Positions 24,851-42,450 of a DNA stretch of 64,000 nucleotides are shown piece after piece (the stretch's first letter is position 1; each line of letters begins with the position of its first letter). A program made the translations under genes and the position numbers. The notes beneath the pieces are model-generated. The model made no database searches. It saw nothing but the letters and a program-made list of their open reading frames with translations, and had not been told where the DNA came from. The stretch covers positions 1-64,000 of the forward strand of contig JAKUCV010006884.1 in NCBI GenBank assembly GCA_028386065.3, in the 5' to 3' direction. Source of the stretch: Turnera subulata (lineage: Eukaryota; Streptophyta; Magnoliopsida; Malpighiales; Passifloraceae).

Positions 24851-26097
24851 TTGATGATCTGTTTATGGTTTGGTTGCTTACGTTCTTGTAACCAGCATAT
24901 CCCTTCCAATATATGCTCAAAGGTGCACATATATATATAAATAACTAGACCATATAGTTACTTCTGAACTAACTGCCAATTAACAAGCTTTAACTCGAAA
25001 TACAAAGTTAGGCATATCTTATAGGGTTAACAAGTGCGGATTGAAGCTTAGGAGAGATTAGTCCTAAACAAACATGTGCATTCAATAAACATTTAAATAG
25101 TCTTGCATGGATTCTTTTATGACAACACCAAAAAAAACCCAGACCACGTAAATGGTGGAAAGAGAAGTCTATATACACATCTTTCTCCATGGTTTAATTA
25201 GGCTGCAATACTTCTGCTTTCTAGTAATCAAGCACTAGGCTAGCTAGCTTATATGATTTGTCTGTTGATCAACTTTCAAGTTTCAACATCAGTGCATACC
25301 TGCCAATGCCATGTTCCTGGAATTGGCTGGCATGGTAGAGAATATGTATATATATTGCTCATTAATATTAATGTCCCTACATATTCAGATTGACGTATAA
25401 TACTAAATAAAGAATGGGTAACTCCGCTAGAAAGATGGGCTAACAAGTCATCCTCCAATAACCACTCAAAATTATCTGTGTCCTTGCAGAAACCAAACTT
25501 TATAGGATAGCGAGTTGGCTCTAAATTCATTGCTATCATATGTCAAAAATACAAAATTTATTATCAAACTTCTAAGTGCATCTTTGCACACACACCCAAT
25601 GTATACATTTGAACAATTAGCAATAACTACGTTAAAAATAGCCCCTACTTGGACATTTCTAAAGAGTTGCTAACATAATTGATACCTATCCTAATGCTTT
25701 TAGGAAGATCATAACCTCTTTGAATCTTTCTACCACAAACATCGGTTACCAAGTTACCTTAATTAATTAATAGAGGCTATATTTAGGTACCTAAATTGAT
25801 TCTTATTAGCCCTTTTATAATTTCACTTTTTTATAAAAATATAATCTCGTTATTAATACATTGGTTTTCTTCCTTGATTTTCCACCCAATATTGTTTCGG
25901 TAGTTTATGGACATTAATGCACTTTGTGACATTCAAAACATAAATAATCAGTTATAGATTTCTAACTTTTTAAAATTTTATTTTTTATGAATATTTTTAT
26001 TTTTAAAAATATTTTTTTGCCACATGTCACCTCCTCAGAATGCCATATATTGAAATAATAGAGCGCCTAGTAATGACTCTATTATTACTTTTTTGTG
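24851..26097. other. Intergenic spacer between the Bet v 1-like pseudogene and IRE1
   Basis: AT-rich, with no recognised gene. A minus-strand open frame at 25539-25276 (87 codons) includes EWLLEDDLLAHLSSGV; it matches no family known to me and has no clear gene context. T-rich, low-complexity sequence fills 25960-26090. Confidence 0.5.
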
Positions 26098-26325
26098 CTA
26101 TTGTTTTTTTCCTATCCAGTATCCTGAGCTTTGCTCAGTCTAATACGAATTGAATCATTTCAAAATCGGCTATTGTTTTTTTTTCCTATCCAATATCCAG
26201 AGCTTTGCTTCGTCTAATCCGAATTGAATCATTTGGTGTCTGGAACTTTATCTAACTATTAGAACTTTACTCCGTCTAATCCGAATTGGTGTCTGGAACT
26301 TTATCTAACTATTCTCGATTCGACC
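26098..26325 (+). repeat. Imperfect tandem repeats upstream of IRE1
   Basis: Two copies of a ~75-bp unit (TTGTTTTTTTCCTATCCA, then GAGCTTTGCT-n-GTCTAAT-n-CGAATTGAATCATTT) are followed by two copies of a ~50-bp unit (GGTGTCTGGAACTTTATC, then TAACTATT). They lie about 530 bp before the IRE1 start codon. Confidence 0.6.
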
Positions 26326-26858
26326 TTTCAATATGATATATTTGCATTTAATTGTTTTGGGAGAGTACTATCATAAATATAATTCTTTTAGAAAAAAAAA
26401 ACGCACCTACGAATCCTTTAAACACAAAAAAAGAGTTACTTTCTTGTATAAAAAAATAAAGAGTTACTTTCTCCCTCTTCCAGCAAATAATAAACAAGCA
26501 AATATGCGATTAACAGTTTATACACTTGATTCCATTGCCAACCATAAAATAAAATAAAATGCACGCACACAGCACAAGTCATGGGCCTATTTTCTCACAC
26601 CCAAACGGCGAGAACTCCTAAAACGGATCCAGAAATTAAAATCTAACAAATAAAAAACGTGTTTCCTATTTTATTTTTTGTTAAAAAAAAAAAAACCCAC
26701 CAAAGATAACAAACGAAACCCACCTCCGCCACCCGCACCACCACACCACCACCCCCTACATTTTCCCCCAAATCCTCAAAAAAAAAAGAAGAACCCTAAC
26801 ATCCCCACATCAAATCACTTGAACTTAAAAAATCCAATCGAAAAATCTGTATGTTCCA

Positions 26859-29800
26859 ATGAGTGTGTTATTCTTCCTGTTGATAATTCTGTTGATATTG
26901 TCGCCGCTGATCTCCCGCGCCTCCCTCTCCGGTCAGAGCAGCCAGGTCTCCAGGCTATTCCATCCCCTTCTGCCTCCTAAACCGTAAGTTACTCTTCAAA
27001 GATTCATTCTTTTCTCCTTCTTGAGTTCGTTTTCTCGCCAAGGATGCTTCTTTTTTTCTTTAATTTCTCTGATTTCTGCATTTGTTTTCTTCAATATCTT
27101 AGCAAACACGATGTGGCCCTGGTGGCGGGTTTGGATGGGACTGTGTATTTGGTGGACACTAAGTTGAGGAAAATCCGGTGGTCTTTTTCGTCGGGGCAAC
27201 CAATATATTCTTCTTACCAAGCTAACCTCGAGAGTGAGGAGGATGTGCATGACTCTAATCATAATAATGCCTCTGAGCTCATCAGTGACTTGTACTATAT
27301 TGATTGCGGCAGCGACGATTGGGAGCTCTATGTGCATAGCAAGCGCTTTGGCAAGTTGGTATGTGGCTCATCTCAAAGTCCTCCTCTTGTTGTGTTTATG
27401 AGTAGTTAGTTAGTTGACTCCTTGATTAATGGAGTGATGGGAACTGTTTTTTTTTGTTGTTGTTGTTGTCTTGGACAGAGGAAACTGTCATTGAAGGTTG
27501 ATGAGTATATTAAACAGGCTCCTTATATATCGGAGATGGGAGAGGTCACTTTGGGGTTGAAAAAGACTACTGCTTTTATTGTTGATGCTAAGACTGGAAG
27601 AGTAGTTCGTAGTTATAAGGTGGATAGTCCTTCCTCGACAATGGAGTTCCGAGGTGGTGCCGGAGAGAATGCTGTTATGTTGGTGAAAGATGCAGAAGAA
27701 TTGATGGAGCCCGGTGCTGGTGACTTACGGTTGTTTAAGAATCTGGTTTACATCACGAGGACGGATTACGTGCTGCAGCACTACTCTCCTAATTCCAGTG
27801 AAGTTTTATGGAATGTGGCGTTTGCGGAGATTGAGGGTGAGTTTAGGTGCCAAGGGATGCAGAATGATTTTGGTGATCCAGCAAATGAGATTGATGATTG
27901 GCAATTTCCTTGTCAGATGAGGACTACTGCCATCCGAATTCGTGATCACAGTTTGTTGGAATCTGATACGTTGGCAATTGCTCATCTTGGAGGTGGCGCT
28001 CACTTTCTACCTGTCCCAGAGAACATTGCTGCCTTAGGACCTGTTCACAGATATCCACCGGCTCTTCCTGCTAGTGAAGACTGGTCTATGCTTGCTTTGC
28101 CGTCGTCAGAAAGTAGAAGCCTGGCCATCATTGATTCCCTGGGCAGGAATACTGACACAACGGATGCTTCAAGCTTATCTTCAGACTTTATGCCCAAGTT
28201 TCACATATGGCCCCTTTTTGCTTGCATATTGGCCATTGCGATGGGTTTCTTCTTAGCATTTAGAAAACTCGGCAAGTTGGACAAGCCAGTTGAGAACTCC
28301 AAAGTGCAACCAGTGATGCCAAAGAAGAAGAAAAGTCGGAGATCAGGAAACACCAGGAGTAGTCCTAATACTGGGAAAAAGATGCTACAAGTTTCTACTG
28401 AGAATAAGGTTGGAGATGCCAATGAACTTTTGCATGGTGGTGGGAATGAAAGAATATTATCTCCAGCAGTAACTAGTTTTGCTGATGTTCATCTAGATGG
28501 GCGAAGGATTGGCAAGTTACTAGTTTCCAACAGAGAAATTGCCAAGGGGAGTAATGGTACAGTGGTGCTGGAGGGAAACTATGATGGCCGTCTTGTAGCA
28601 GTAAAGCGCCTGGTAAAGACGCATCATGATGTGGCTTTGAAAGAGATTCAGAACCTTATTGCCTCAGACCAACATCCAAATATAGTCAGATGGTACGGTG
28701 TGGAGCATGATGAACATTTTGTTTATCTTGCTCTGGAGCGCTGCACTTGCAGCTTAAATGACCTGATTTATGTGTGTTCTAAGTCTTTTCAAAGTGAAAT
28801 ACTTTCTACTGACCTCAACACCAACTGCTTACCTGAGTATGCTGTCCGATTACATTCAATACTGGAACATGACACAAATGTAGAATTGTGGAAGGCGAAT
28901 GGTCATCCTTCAGCCCAATTGCTAAAATTGATGAGGTTGGTTTAGTTTCAGTTGAGTTTATTGCTAGTAAAAATGCTACACTACCTTTTTGTTGAACCCA
29001 TTCTATATATTGGAATTAGAGATGGTTAGATTTTTATCAGGCAAGAATCTCAGTCCTGTGGACCAAGCCGCAGACAATGGGAAAAAAATGACTAAGATTT
29101 TTTTTCATTCATCCAGTCATTCCCATATTTTCTCTTAGGCCAAAATGACCACACAAAGAGATGCACACTGTCTATGCACTCCCTGAAACTGGAAAGTATG
29201 GAATAGGATGCTGGCTGTCAAATTTGTCTTCTTCTGATCTGCAAGAGTTAGCCATGGATTTTTAGGTTTTTTGGACCTATACTATCAGATTTTAATGTGT
29301 TGTATTGAATTTCTTGCCTGTTAAATAGAAAAATGTATAGAAATCAGCAAAACTTATGAAAATTCTTATTTCTACAGGGATGTGGTTTCTGGGCTTGCCC
29401 ATTTGCATGAACTGGGAATTATACATCGGGACTTGAAGCCTCAGAATGTTTTGATAATCAAGGGAAAAACATTTTATGCCAAGCTTTCAGATATGGGAAT
29501 TAGCAAGCGGCTCGTTGGGGACATGTCTTCCTTGACCCAGCATCATACTGGTAAGTAAATCATTATGTCACTTTTGTCAGTTGACGGAACAGACTATTAA
29601 CTAGACTCATATCATGAATTGCAAGATCTAGAAATAGAATAGCCGTGCACCGAGTTTTCTCTCTTCTGCCTTTTATTCATCATAGAGCTAGGTCAGAAGA
29701 CTTCATCCTTTAATTGTGATCTTGAGTACCTTTCTTATACTGTAGGTTATGGGAGTTCAGGCTGGCAATCACCGGAACAACTTATGAATCGTCGCCAATC

Positions 29801-30909
29801 CCGTGCTGTAGACTTATTTAGTTTAGGCTGTGTTCTTTTTTTTTGTATCACGGGGGGTAAGCACCCTTTTGGCGATAGCTTCGAACGTGATGTGAATATT
29901 GTAAATGATCGGAAGGATCTCTTCTTAGTGGAGAATATCCCAGAAGCTGTGGATCTTCTAATGGGGCTCTTGGATCCCATCCCAGATAAGAGGTAAAGGA
30001 GGTTTACCTTATCAATCTGAAAGGCTCTTTTTGTCCTTTTGATCTCTGTGTTTGATTTCTGTCAGTACCCCAAATAGCGGCAAACAAGAAGACAATCAAA
30101 CATAGAGTTGCTGAAATCCAAAAGAATTAATCCAGAATTAAACTTGAGCTTGGGCTTATTATACCACAAGTTTTCTTCTCTAGGTTATATATAATGATGC
30201 TGTATGCTTAAGAACCTAGATTTTTTTAGCTTTTGTACTCCTACCTAATGCAAGCCACCCAAATACTCACATGACCACTGACTGAGTGTTACATGAAAAC
30301 TTGAGAAGCTGCACTTAATGGCATTTCCCATGCTGATGCTGCTGGAATCTTTGGTGACTCATTTGATATCTGTCATAACTGTAATTATTTTGTGTTATAT
30401 CTGTTATAACTGTGATTATCTCATGTAATGGTGGCGCTTTCTTTATGGTGAACAGACCTAAGGCCCAGGAGGTGCTGCATCATCCGTTGTTTTGGAGTTC
30501 TGAGAAGAGACTCTTATTCCTTCAGGAAGTTAGTGATCGGGTTGAACTAGAAGATAGAGAAAAGGGCTCAGAATTGTTGAAGGCATTGGAGAGTACTGCA
30601 GCAGTGGCATTGAATGGTAAATGGGATGAGAAAATGGAAGCTGTGTTCATAAAAAACATTGGCCAGTACAGGCGATACAAATATGACAGTGTTCGTGACT
30701 TATTGCGGGTCATACGCAACAAATCTCATCACTACCGGGAACTACCTGAAGAGATTAAGGAACTATTAGGATCTCCACCAGAAGGATTAGAGAGCTATTT
30801 TTCATGTCGATTTCCAAAGCTTTTGATGGAAGTATACAAAGTGATTTACGAGTACTGCAAAGATGAAAAATTCTTCTGTAAATATATTGAGAGCAGTGCA
30901 ATGGAATGA
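26859..30909 (+). CDS. IRE1: Plant IRE1-type ER stress sensor (kinase/endoribonuclease)
   Basis: Exons: 26859-26983, 27103-27358, 27479-28935, 29378-29550, 29746-29992, 30456-30909, all GT-AG; product 903 aa. The start ATG 26859 gives a hydrophobic signal peptide (MSVLFFLLIILLIL); the earlier ATG at 26851 closes after three codons. The luminal sensor domain runs to ~365. A membrane segment (WPLFACILAIAMGFFLAF) is near 370-390, followed by a KKKK basic linker. The kinase domain has a glycine-rich loop (IAKGSNGTVV, ~481), Lys in VAVKRL (~502), HRDLKPQNVL (~627) and SDMGISKRL in place of DFG, normal for IRE1. The C-terminal KEN RNase domain (~753-903) has VRDLLRVIRNKSHHYREL. In plants IRE1 splices bZIP60 mRNA from the ER membrane during unfolded-protein stress. 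Assignment to the IRE1A or IRE1B clade needs a tree. Confidence 0.95.
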
Positions 30910-31253
30910 ACCTGTTCTGACATTTGTACATAGAAACTGTATAACGTTGAGCCATGTAATTCAAGCCTGTACTTCTACTCCTCTGTTTTTCTCTAGGAGT
31001 CTTGCAAGTGAAAACGGCACAATGTTGCAACCTCTCTAGGGCAAACTACTAACTACTGGCTCCCTACTGACGTCGTTTCCTGTATGACAATGTTGTCCTG
31101 TTGAATTTGAACAATGAAGTTAATTCTACAGTAGCTGCAGTATTCCACTTAGTTGCACTTGTTCAGACTTGGGAAATAGAAAAATTATCAGCATGCATAT
31201 GTATGCATATATATTAAGAGTGGCATGTAGTTCATGCTGCTCTTGCATTCCAG
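30910..31253. other. IRE1 3' region
   Basis: 3' UTR-like sequence after the IRE1 stop. No separate gene was recognised. Confidence 0.5.
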
Positions 31254-31488
31254 TTGGATCCCAATATACACCCTGCAGATCCAGCAGAGTGGCGTGTTCC
31301 ATCATTAGTACCCCACTTATCTCCTTTTGATCTGGAGTTTGAATTTTTTGCAATACGTAACAGGTACAGCTCTGTTTCCTGGCCAATTCCTTTTGACATT
31401 TGGGCAATGTTGTCAGAAAATTTTGAACTTCTTGTCTTCTTTTTCGTCGCCTCTTTTCAGGCTTTACATTGCACAGGTGCACCATAGC
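31254..31488 (+). pseudogene. Orphan 3' exons of an unidentified gene
   Basis: After an acceptor-like TTGCATTCCAG, an open stretch reads LDPNIHPADPAEWRVPSLV and then PHLSPFDLEFEFFAIRNR. It stops at a donor-like AACAG|GTACAG near 31363. A second piece after TTTTCAG (~31460) continues the frame as LYIAQVHHSC and a TGA. The clean frame across a GT-AG junction and the non-random protein suggest the last two exons of a real gene. No start or upstream exons were found between it and the IRE1 stop, so it is probably a captured or leftover fragment. The family is not recognised. Confidence 0.4.
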
Positions 31489-31703
31489 TGCTGAATAGTA
31501 TCCGTATTCTCAGTCCAACACACAACAAACTAGGAAAAGTATTTTTTTTTTTTCCTTTAAGAACTGCAAGGAACAGTGATTCTTGCAATATACTCCTCAC
31601 CAGGAACTGCTACAATTACCACATATAATCACAAACACTACCTAAGTCTACCAACTCATCCAAAGCAAAAGAACACCCAACATTATTGAAGCACCAGAAT
31701 AGA

Positions 31704-33267
31704 ATGGCTCCCAGGCTCTGCCTACTCTTCCTCCTCCTCCTCCTAGTTGTTCTCAGTCCTTTTGCAAAGGTTTCCAGTGTGGGCATAAACTATGGTACAC
31801 TTGGAAACAACCTCCCATCACCAAAGAGAGTAGCCCAGCTCCTCCAATCCACACTCATTGACAAGGTAAAGATCTACGACACCAACCCTGAAATCCTGGA
31901 GGCCTTTTCCAACACCGGAATCGACCTCATCGTAGCCGTGGAGAACTACCACGTGGCCAACATCAGCTCCGACCCGTCGTCCGCCGACGAGTGGTTCGCC
32001 ACCCGCGTCATGCCCTTCCTCCCCGCAACTTCCATAGTAGCCATTGCCGTAGGCAACGAGTACTTGACCACAGACCCCGACCACCTGAAGCCAAACGCAC
32101 TCTTCCAGGCCATGCAGAATTTGCATGCAGTGCTGGTCGCACGTGGACTTGACCGGAAGATCAAGATCACAACCCCACATAGCATGGCCGTTCTTGCCTC
32201 TTCTTTCCCTCCTTCGGCCTCCACTTTCGCCACTACCCTCATGCCCGTCTTGACCTCCGTGGTGGGTTTCCTGGCCGACACCGGAGCTCCGTTCATGATC
32301 AACGCGTATCCATATTTTGCTTACAGGGACAACCCCGGCGAGGTGGATTTAGAGTACGCCTTGCTAGGGAATGCTAGTAAAGGGGTTCATGACCCTAAAG
32401 GGTATGTGTACACAAACATGCTAGATGCACAGATCGATGCAGTGAGGTCGGCCATTGGTGCATTGGGGTTTGAGAACCGGACGGTTAAGATCACCGTATC
32501 GGAATCCGGTTGGCCGTCGAAAGGCGAACCCGGCGACACTGCCGCCACCCCGGATAATGCAAAGACTTACAACACTAGGTTGATAGAACGTGCACAGTCT
32601 GGTAGAGGGACACCAATGAGGGCTAAGGATGATGTAGAGATATTTGTGTTTGCTTTGTTTAATGAGAACAAGAAGGAAGGAGGTGTTAGTGAGAGGAACT
32701 TTGGGATCTTTAATGGGGATGGGTCTAAGGTTTATGAGGTGGACTTGAGCTGCAAGTTTTGCAGCAGCAGCAGCAGTAGTGGCGATGAAGGGTCAACGTC
32801 ATTTGGGTTTGGTGAGCAGAAGATGGGCACAAGGGGTCCTTCGGTTTGGTGTGTGGCTAAGCCACACGCAGACGAGAAGGTGCTGCAAGCGGTGCTTGAT
32901 TTCTGCTGTGGACCGGGAGGTGTTGATTGCAGAGAGATTTATGAGAGTGGTGATTGCTTTGCTCCTGACAAGCTCCACGCACATGCATCCTATGCCATGA
33001 ATGCTTATTACCAGATGCATGGGAGGAACTACTGGAACTGTGATTTCAAGGCCACTGGCCTTGTTACCTTTAGCGATCCAAGTAAGTAATAATTTAATTA
33101 TAAATTACATCTTTCTACACATTTTCTTTTGTTTTATGCTTTGTTTTTCAACTTATTTGATAGTTACTTGCATCCTGAATTCTTCTAATTGTATATTGGT
33201 CTAATTTCTGTTATTGTGTTTTCATCTTTGATCAGGTTACGGGACATGCAGATACTCTCAACAGTAA
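31704..33267 (+). CDS. Glucan endo-1,3-beta-glucosidase (GH17) with C-terminal X8/CBM43 domain
   Basis: Exons 31704-33081 and 33236-33267 (GT-AG); 469 aa. The start is ATG 31704, which gives the signal peptide MAPRLCLLFLLLLLVV with cleavage near residue 25 before VGINYGTLGNNLP. The GH17 barrel spans ~26-345: the acid/base Glu119 is in AIAVGNEYL and the nucleophile Glu267 in TVSESGWPSKG. A Ser-rich linker (CSSSSSSGDEGS) leads to the X8 domain (~381-463), which has WCVAKPHAD, a CC pair and NYWNCDF, with regular cysteines. The second exon supplies only YGTCRYSQQ, which closes the X8 fold. No GPI-attachment tail is present, so it is likely secreted to the wall, where it would cut callose or related beta-1,3-glucan. 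The family also acts at plasmodesmata, in pollen and in defence; the exact role is not shown here. Confidence 0.94.
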
Positions 33268-34423
33268 GTCTGATGTGAAAGTATCAGTAGCTCCTCGTGA
33301 AGTATTTGTCAGTATTGCTATTGAAGGAACAAAGATTGTGAGATATGTTTGGTTTGGTCACTGCCAAGACTTTATTGAATATTAAGGTTGAAGTATTTGA
33401 ATATTAAGGGTGTTTAATGATTATCCTGGAAGAGGAACTTAAAAAAAGAGCGTCTTCTTCTGTGGAGAGGGCTGAGATGAGCACATGGCCAAGCCAACAT
33501 AATTGATTCTTTATGTCTCCACAATCAATGGCTTTTGTGTTTTTCTGTTAAAAAGTTGTTGCTCTTTCTTGGAGAGGGAATCTCGCCCTTGTTTCTTGCT
33601 TTTGCGTTCAAAAACTGGGCCCTAATTAGCTACAAAAAGTCTCTTATCCACGTTTTTCCAGGAATCCAATTGAAGAGTTTTTTGAACATTGTTTGCGCCG
33701 CATTGTATAATCATGCACGTAACAGTCCAGAGGAATTCATTACTGCGGCGAATCAACAAGCAAGTTGACATATGCACACTAGCTTTCGCTTAATTACCTC
33801 TTCATTAGTTTTGCAGGTAAAAACAGCTTCCGCACCAAGGACTTGAGGATGATTTTGTTTTCACTTGGTTAACTAAAAACAGATTCTGATTTCCAAATAT
33901 TTCTGGTATGTTAACAGTGCAACTTCAGCTTCATAAGTACCAAATGGATGAATGACAACGAAATCATTTCTCCACACAACCCCAACTACAAGCAAACCTT
34001 CAGTTTAGGCTAAGATTTCTATCATTATTTTACGCAGTTCAGTCTCTAGTGCAACAGAATTTGTTGTATGATCAAAGAAAGAATATGAGATTCTGATATT
34101 CACTTTAACAAATTTCTTTACACCTGGGCTTTGGGAATGATCTTGGTCAGTTTTTCTGTTACAAGCAAGTGGAGCAATCTCACACTCCTAATTCTATCAA
34201 AGCAAGCATGCACTGTTAGTTTTTCTTTTTTTTTTTTCTTCCCCCCATTTTATGCTTACTTTACACTGTTATTACAATGCAAAAACTTGCAAACAAATAT
34301 TGCTTCTTCAATACAAACTAATAGCTTTTCATGTAAAATTTGCTGCAAAAAGATAGGACTACAGTATAGGGGTCTGCCTGGTTAGTAGAACGCTTAAGCT
34401 GTTGAACAAGTTCCGTTAAGTGC
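33268..34423. other. Spacer between the GH17 and GLR genes
   Basis: Tail-to-tail intergenic region holding the 3' ends of both genes. No further gene was recognised; the short frames at 33535-33768 and 34131-34385 look random. Confidence 0.6.
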
Positions 34424-38541
<4,118 letters not shown>

Positions 38542-38600
38542 TCAATGGAATAGCATAATCACTCTCGAGTATGTATTATGAAGCTCGCCTCCACGATTTG

Positions 38601-39385
38601 AGGATATTGATTCAAGGGCTCTGAAGAATACACGAAAGCCAGAAATATCCAAAAGTTACAAGGACAGAATTTGCTATGAAACAAGTGTTAAATCAGGGTA
38701 GAAATGCTCAACTTACACCATTTGGGGCAACAAAAGGGGGGAAAAAAAAGGAACAGAAGAAGACGAAGAACTAATCAAGCACTCCTTTATACTCTTCCCT
38801 GCTGAAGAAAGAAAAGAACAAAAATAAAGAAAAAGCAGGCGAGTAAGAAGTGAGAAGAAAGAAACAGAGAAGCACAGTCCATCTAACTATTAATTTATAC
38901 AACTGAATCATAATCTGAAATTAAAAAGCGTAATATGAGCTTCAAAGTGTTCATAGAAAATAAAGTTTTGGACCAGCTTACACATCAAAAGAAACAAAGA
39001 TCAAAGAAAAATAACAGAAAAGAGAATAAGCAATGTGCAGATAAGAAGAGCCCAGGATAAAAATTTCCTGCTCAAACTAAGTAAGAAACAAGGCCATTAC
39101 TAGGAAAATACCCCCTCACTGGCCAAGTCATAAAGGAATGTCCTTTGAAACTGAAACACATGTGGGTTATGATGCCATTAATGACCCTTGCAATTCAAAC
39201 AATGATTGACTCGGTTAAGTGAGCAACCAAAGGAAAAGGAGAGGGAACAACCAAAGAGACCCAGTTTGACAAAAAATACTCACCTGAAAAGTGAAAGAAT
39301 TAAATCCAAAGGCAGGACCAGCCAGCCACCTATCACCACCAATCTTGCCTTAGGAGATGAAGACGACAAAAGGAGATGAAGACAA
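38601..39385 (-). other. GLR 5' leader with a probable 5'-UTR intron
   Basis: On the minus strand TTTCAG|GTGAGT near 39281 looks like a strong splice donor between the putative promoter and the start codon at 38541, so the leader is probably spliced. The acceptor was not fixed. Confidence 0.4.
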
Positions 39386-39411
39386 CAAGACACCCTCTTT
39401 GTGTTTTGAGG

Positions 39412-39418
39412 TTATATA
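39412..39418 (-). promoter_or_regulatory. Candidate TATA box of the GLR gene
   Basis: TATATAA on the minus strand in the context CACTATATAACCTC, about 870 bp upstream of the ATG in genomic distance. The gap is explained if the leader contains an intron. Confidence 0.45.
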
Positions 39419-39429
39419 GTGTATAGCTG

Positions 39430-42222
39430 CTTGGGTTTGGGGAGAACAACTATGGAGAGCGGCAAAGGAAAAAACAAGTACTTCCTAGTTCACGTGGGAT
39501 GACAAAGACAGGATCACACGGGAACTGGAGCTTACTTCATTTAGAAATAAAAGAAAACCATATATATAATATTAGTAGTATATTACTAACTATTTGCAAC
39601 TTGCTTTGCCTCTCTTTTGTGTTCCTTTCCACACAAAAAATTGACGAGGATGTCTTTTGTTTGAGAGATGCTCCGTGTTCTGTATATTCTCTTTTTTCTT
39701 TTTACTCCAAGGATTTTTGGGGATTCAAACTTTGTGTTATTCCAACAATTAAGTAAGGAAGCAAAAAAAAAAAGAACATTATACAAAAAAAATTAGTGTG
39801 GGGGAATTTTTTGTATCATCATTCTATAGGGAATTATCTGAAGTATATTATTACTCTTCATTAATCTAACATGCTATTTCCAGTTTCTGAAAGAATGAGA
39901 ACTAAAAATCAATTTTTTAAAAAGAGGATATACAGCTGTTAATTCAAGGTTGCTCGATTAAGTCATTTCTGTTGAATTCCTACCGTCAATGCTAACATGT
40001 TCTGAATAATTGAAGCTAATCACCTAACACGACTTTGTCACGATTTCCACGAGGACGGTTTTATTCCATTATTGATTATCCTACATAATTTTGATCGATA
40101 AAACTTAACAGTTAAACATAGAGCCACCAAAAGCATGGTAATGATGTCTAGAAGAAGAAAAAATTACTAAAAAACAGAAAGCATGATAATCTTAGTTGAA
40201 GATAATATTGTATAACAAAGATGATGATTATTTACTAGGATTGTCATGTTTTAAAATTAACGGTGGAGGAGGGTATAAGTTGACTTATCTCATATATCAA
40301 TCGATAATGCTATAATAAATTCGCACCCGATCATAGTTGCGGAGTCTAAAGACAGACATTTCTAAAAGGTTAAAAATTGGAACCGGCTCAATTATGGTCA
40401 ATGTGTCTTCAATTATATCTAACCACAAAAAATAATTAGTCATTATGATCACCTCCACTACACTCTGTAGCTCAGGATAGTTGAGGAAAGATAAGTTAAA
40501 AACACTGTAGCTCTAAAGAAACAATTAAGATTATATCTTATGCTTCTCATTAAGATTATATCTTGCCTTTCCTCAAGGCCCTTTTTCAGTTCCCTGTTTC
40601 TTTTGTGTAGCAAAAAGATTATTAATCCCAAAAGAAAGGTTAGAAAGCAAGACGGTGCAGCAGGCCAAATCAGAAAAAGACACAAGAGGAAATCTATGTG
40701 ACACAGCAACCTTAATTAAAATTATTTAACACGATCATTAGTTGTATACGAGCTCATTGTGGCATAGCACCCATAAATTATACTAATAGGTCTTATTGCT
40801 TGGAAGTGAAGCTGATTTGATGAAGGAAAGAATAAAGTTGAGGGAATGGAATAAAGTGGCAGTGTAGCTAACACAACATGCATATGTGCTGGTTCATAAT
40901 ATTCCATTACCACTCAAAATATATTTGGGAATGTAATAACCACAACTCCCCCACATTAATTCCCCGTATCCCACCTCCACCGCTAAATGATTAATTTTTT
41001 TTGCTTTGTGAAGCATAGCGGTGGCTGATTCAGAATCATTACAACCTAATTAAATTTCACCTGTTTAAATTAAACAACCTTAATCACCCATAAGCTCACC
41101 TGTTTAAATTTCATGCTAACTTAAGTAAATCAAGCTTGAGACAGTCTCAAGAATCTATCAGGATCTTAAGAATATATTAAGGTAAGGTAACAGTCAAACT
41201 TAAACTAAAATTTTTAAAGCCAAGATTTTTTAAGGAAAAATTTATTTGCATTACTTGCAGCCGGGGAAGCATATGAGGTGGTTGGATGGGAATAAATGGA
41301 TCGCAGGCTGCTAAGCAGTTTGGGCCTTTAATTTGCTTTGGCGGTGAGTCGGGCTTGCAGTGTCCTCCTGATAGAAAGTCTCAATTGGGCTTCTGTTGGT
41401 TTTCACTGTAACTTTGGGCTTTGATAATATACAGTTTGGATCCATCAGCCTTTGACTCCATCGATTCCTGAATTTAAATTTGGGCTTCTTTTCCCTATAT
41501 GTAATTTTCTTTTTTTATCACGCCGAAGATCATACAAATGATTTTTATCCCCGTCTAATTGGTGAAATGTCCAAAAACATTTTTCATCTAATATGGGCAT
41601 ACTTTAACAAAATATTATAAATATGTACCACCTAATACATCTTTTAGACACCAGCGGTTGTGTTATTATGATTATCTTGGGTTGAGATTCGGGTTACATC
41701 CTAACATTAAACCTTCTTAATAGAAGAGACCATCCTCCACACAATATATTTTAAGTTACATCTCTTATAAAATATAAATAACAACAACAATTATTTGAAT
41801 TTTGAAGGTTATTAGGTTAAGAATAATGACTAATTGAAAATTTGAAGAGAAGAGATTAGAAGAGAGATGTTCGAATTGAATTGTTTCATATCTAGTAAAA
41901 TGGCTACAAGATTCAATGATATCAAGTCCAACAATTATAGATTTTCCAGCATGTTCCTCCTCCATTTTTCTTCCCCTAGGCATTATTAGTTACGAGCTTG
42001 TGGTTTTTTTGGGGTTCATAAATCATAATCTCATCCGGCTAAGAAGAAGAGTAATTATGAGGATGGAGAATCTGGTTATTATAACGGCCGCAAAATAACC
42101 GAACACCTCCACTGTAAAAAGTGTCCGTCTTCTTCTTCTTCTAATCCCTTTGTGAAAGGAAAGCCCAAAATCGGGCCGTCGAAAACACAAAGCAGTTCAG
42201 AGAATCGGACGGCTGGGAAGCA
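39430..42222. other. AT-rich intergenic region between GLR and PP2C
   Basis: 2.8 kb with no recognised gene, transposon end or RNA. All open frames are short and low-complexity. The last few hundred bases before ~42200 are probably the PP2C promoter. Confidence 0.55.
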
Positions 42223-42450
42223 ATGGCGGCACCCAACCACAAACAAACAAAGCCAGCAATCGTGCCAACCGGGCGATGCACCAACCACATCACACCACGT
42301 GTCGGTAACCTATCTCTAGCCTCGACAGCTAGAAGACCCACCGGATTACCTGGAATCGCCAGTATCCAACCAAACTCCAACAAGCAGCAGCAAGCAACAA
42401 CAACACAACACAACATCAACAACAGCAACAACAACAACAACAATAGTTAG
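42223..42450 (+). other. Possible upstream ORF in the PP2C leader
   Basis: ATG at 42223 in the good context CAATGGCGG opens 75 codons ending TAG at 42448-42450, about 450 bp before the PP2C start. The second half is a (CAA)n/(AAC)n-derived Gln/Asn/Thr run, so it may be chance. It counts as a uORF only if transcription starts upstream of 42223. Confidence 0.3.

Noticed and set aside
25276..25539. Minus-strand 87-codon frame upstream of the Bet v 1-like pseudogene
   Set aside because: No recognised family, no splice partner and AT-rich surroundings; kept only as a note in the spacer entry.
31686..31703. Extended N-terminus of the GH17 enzyme (six extra residues)
   Set aside because: The extension begins at TTG, not ATG. 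ATG 31704 gives a normal signal peptide.
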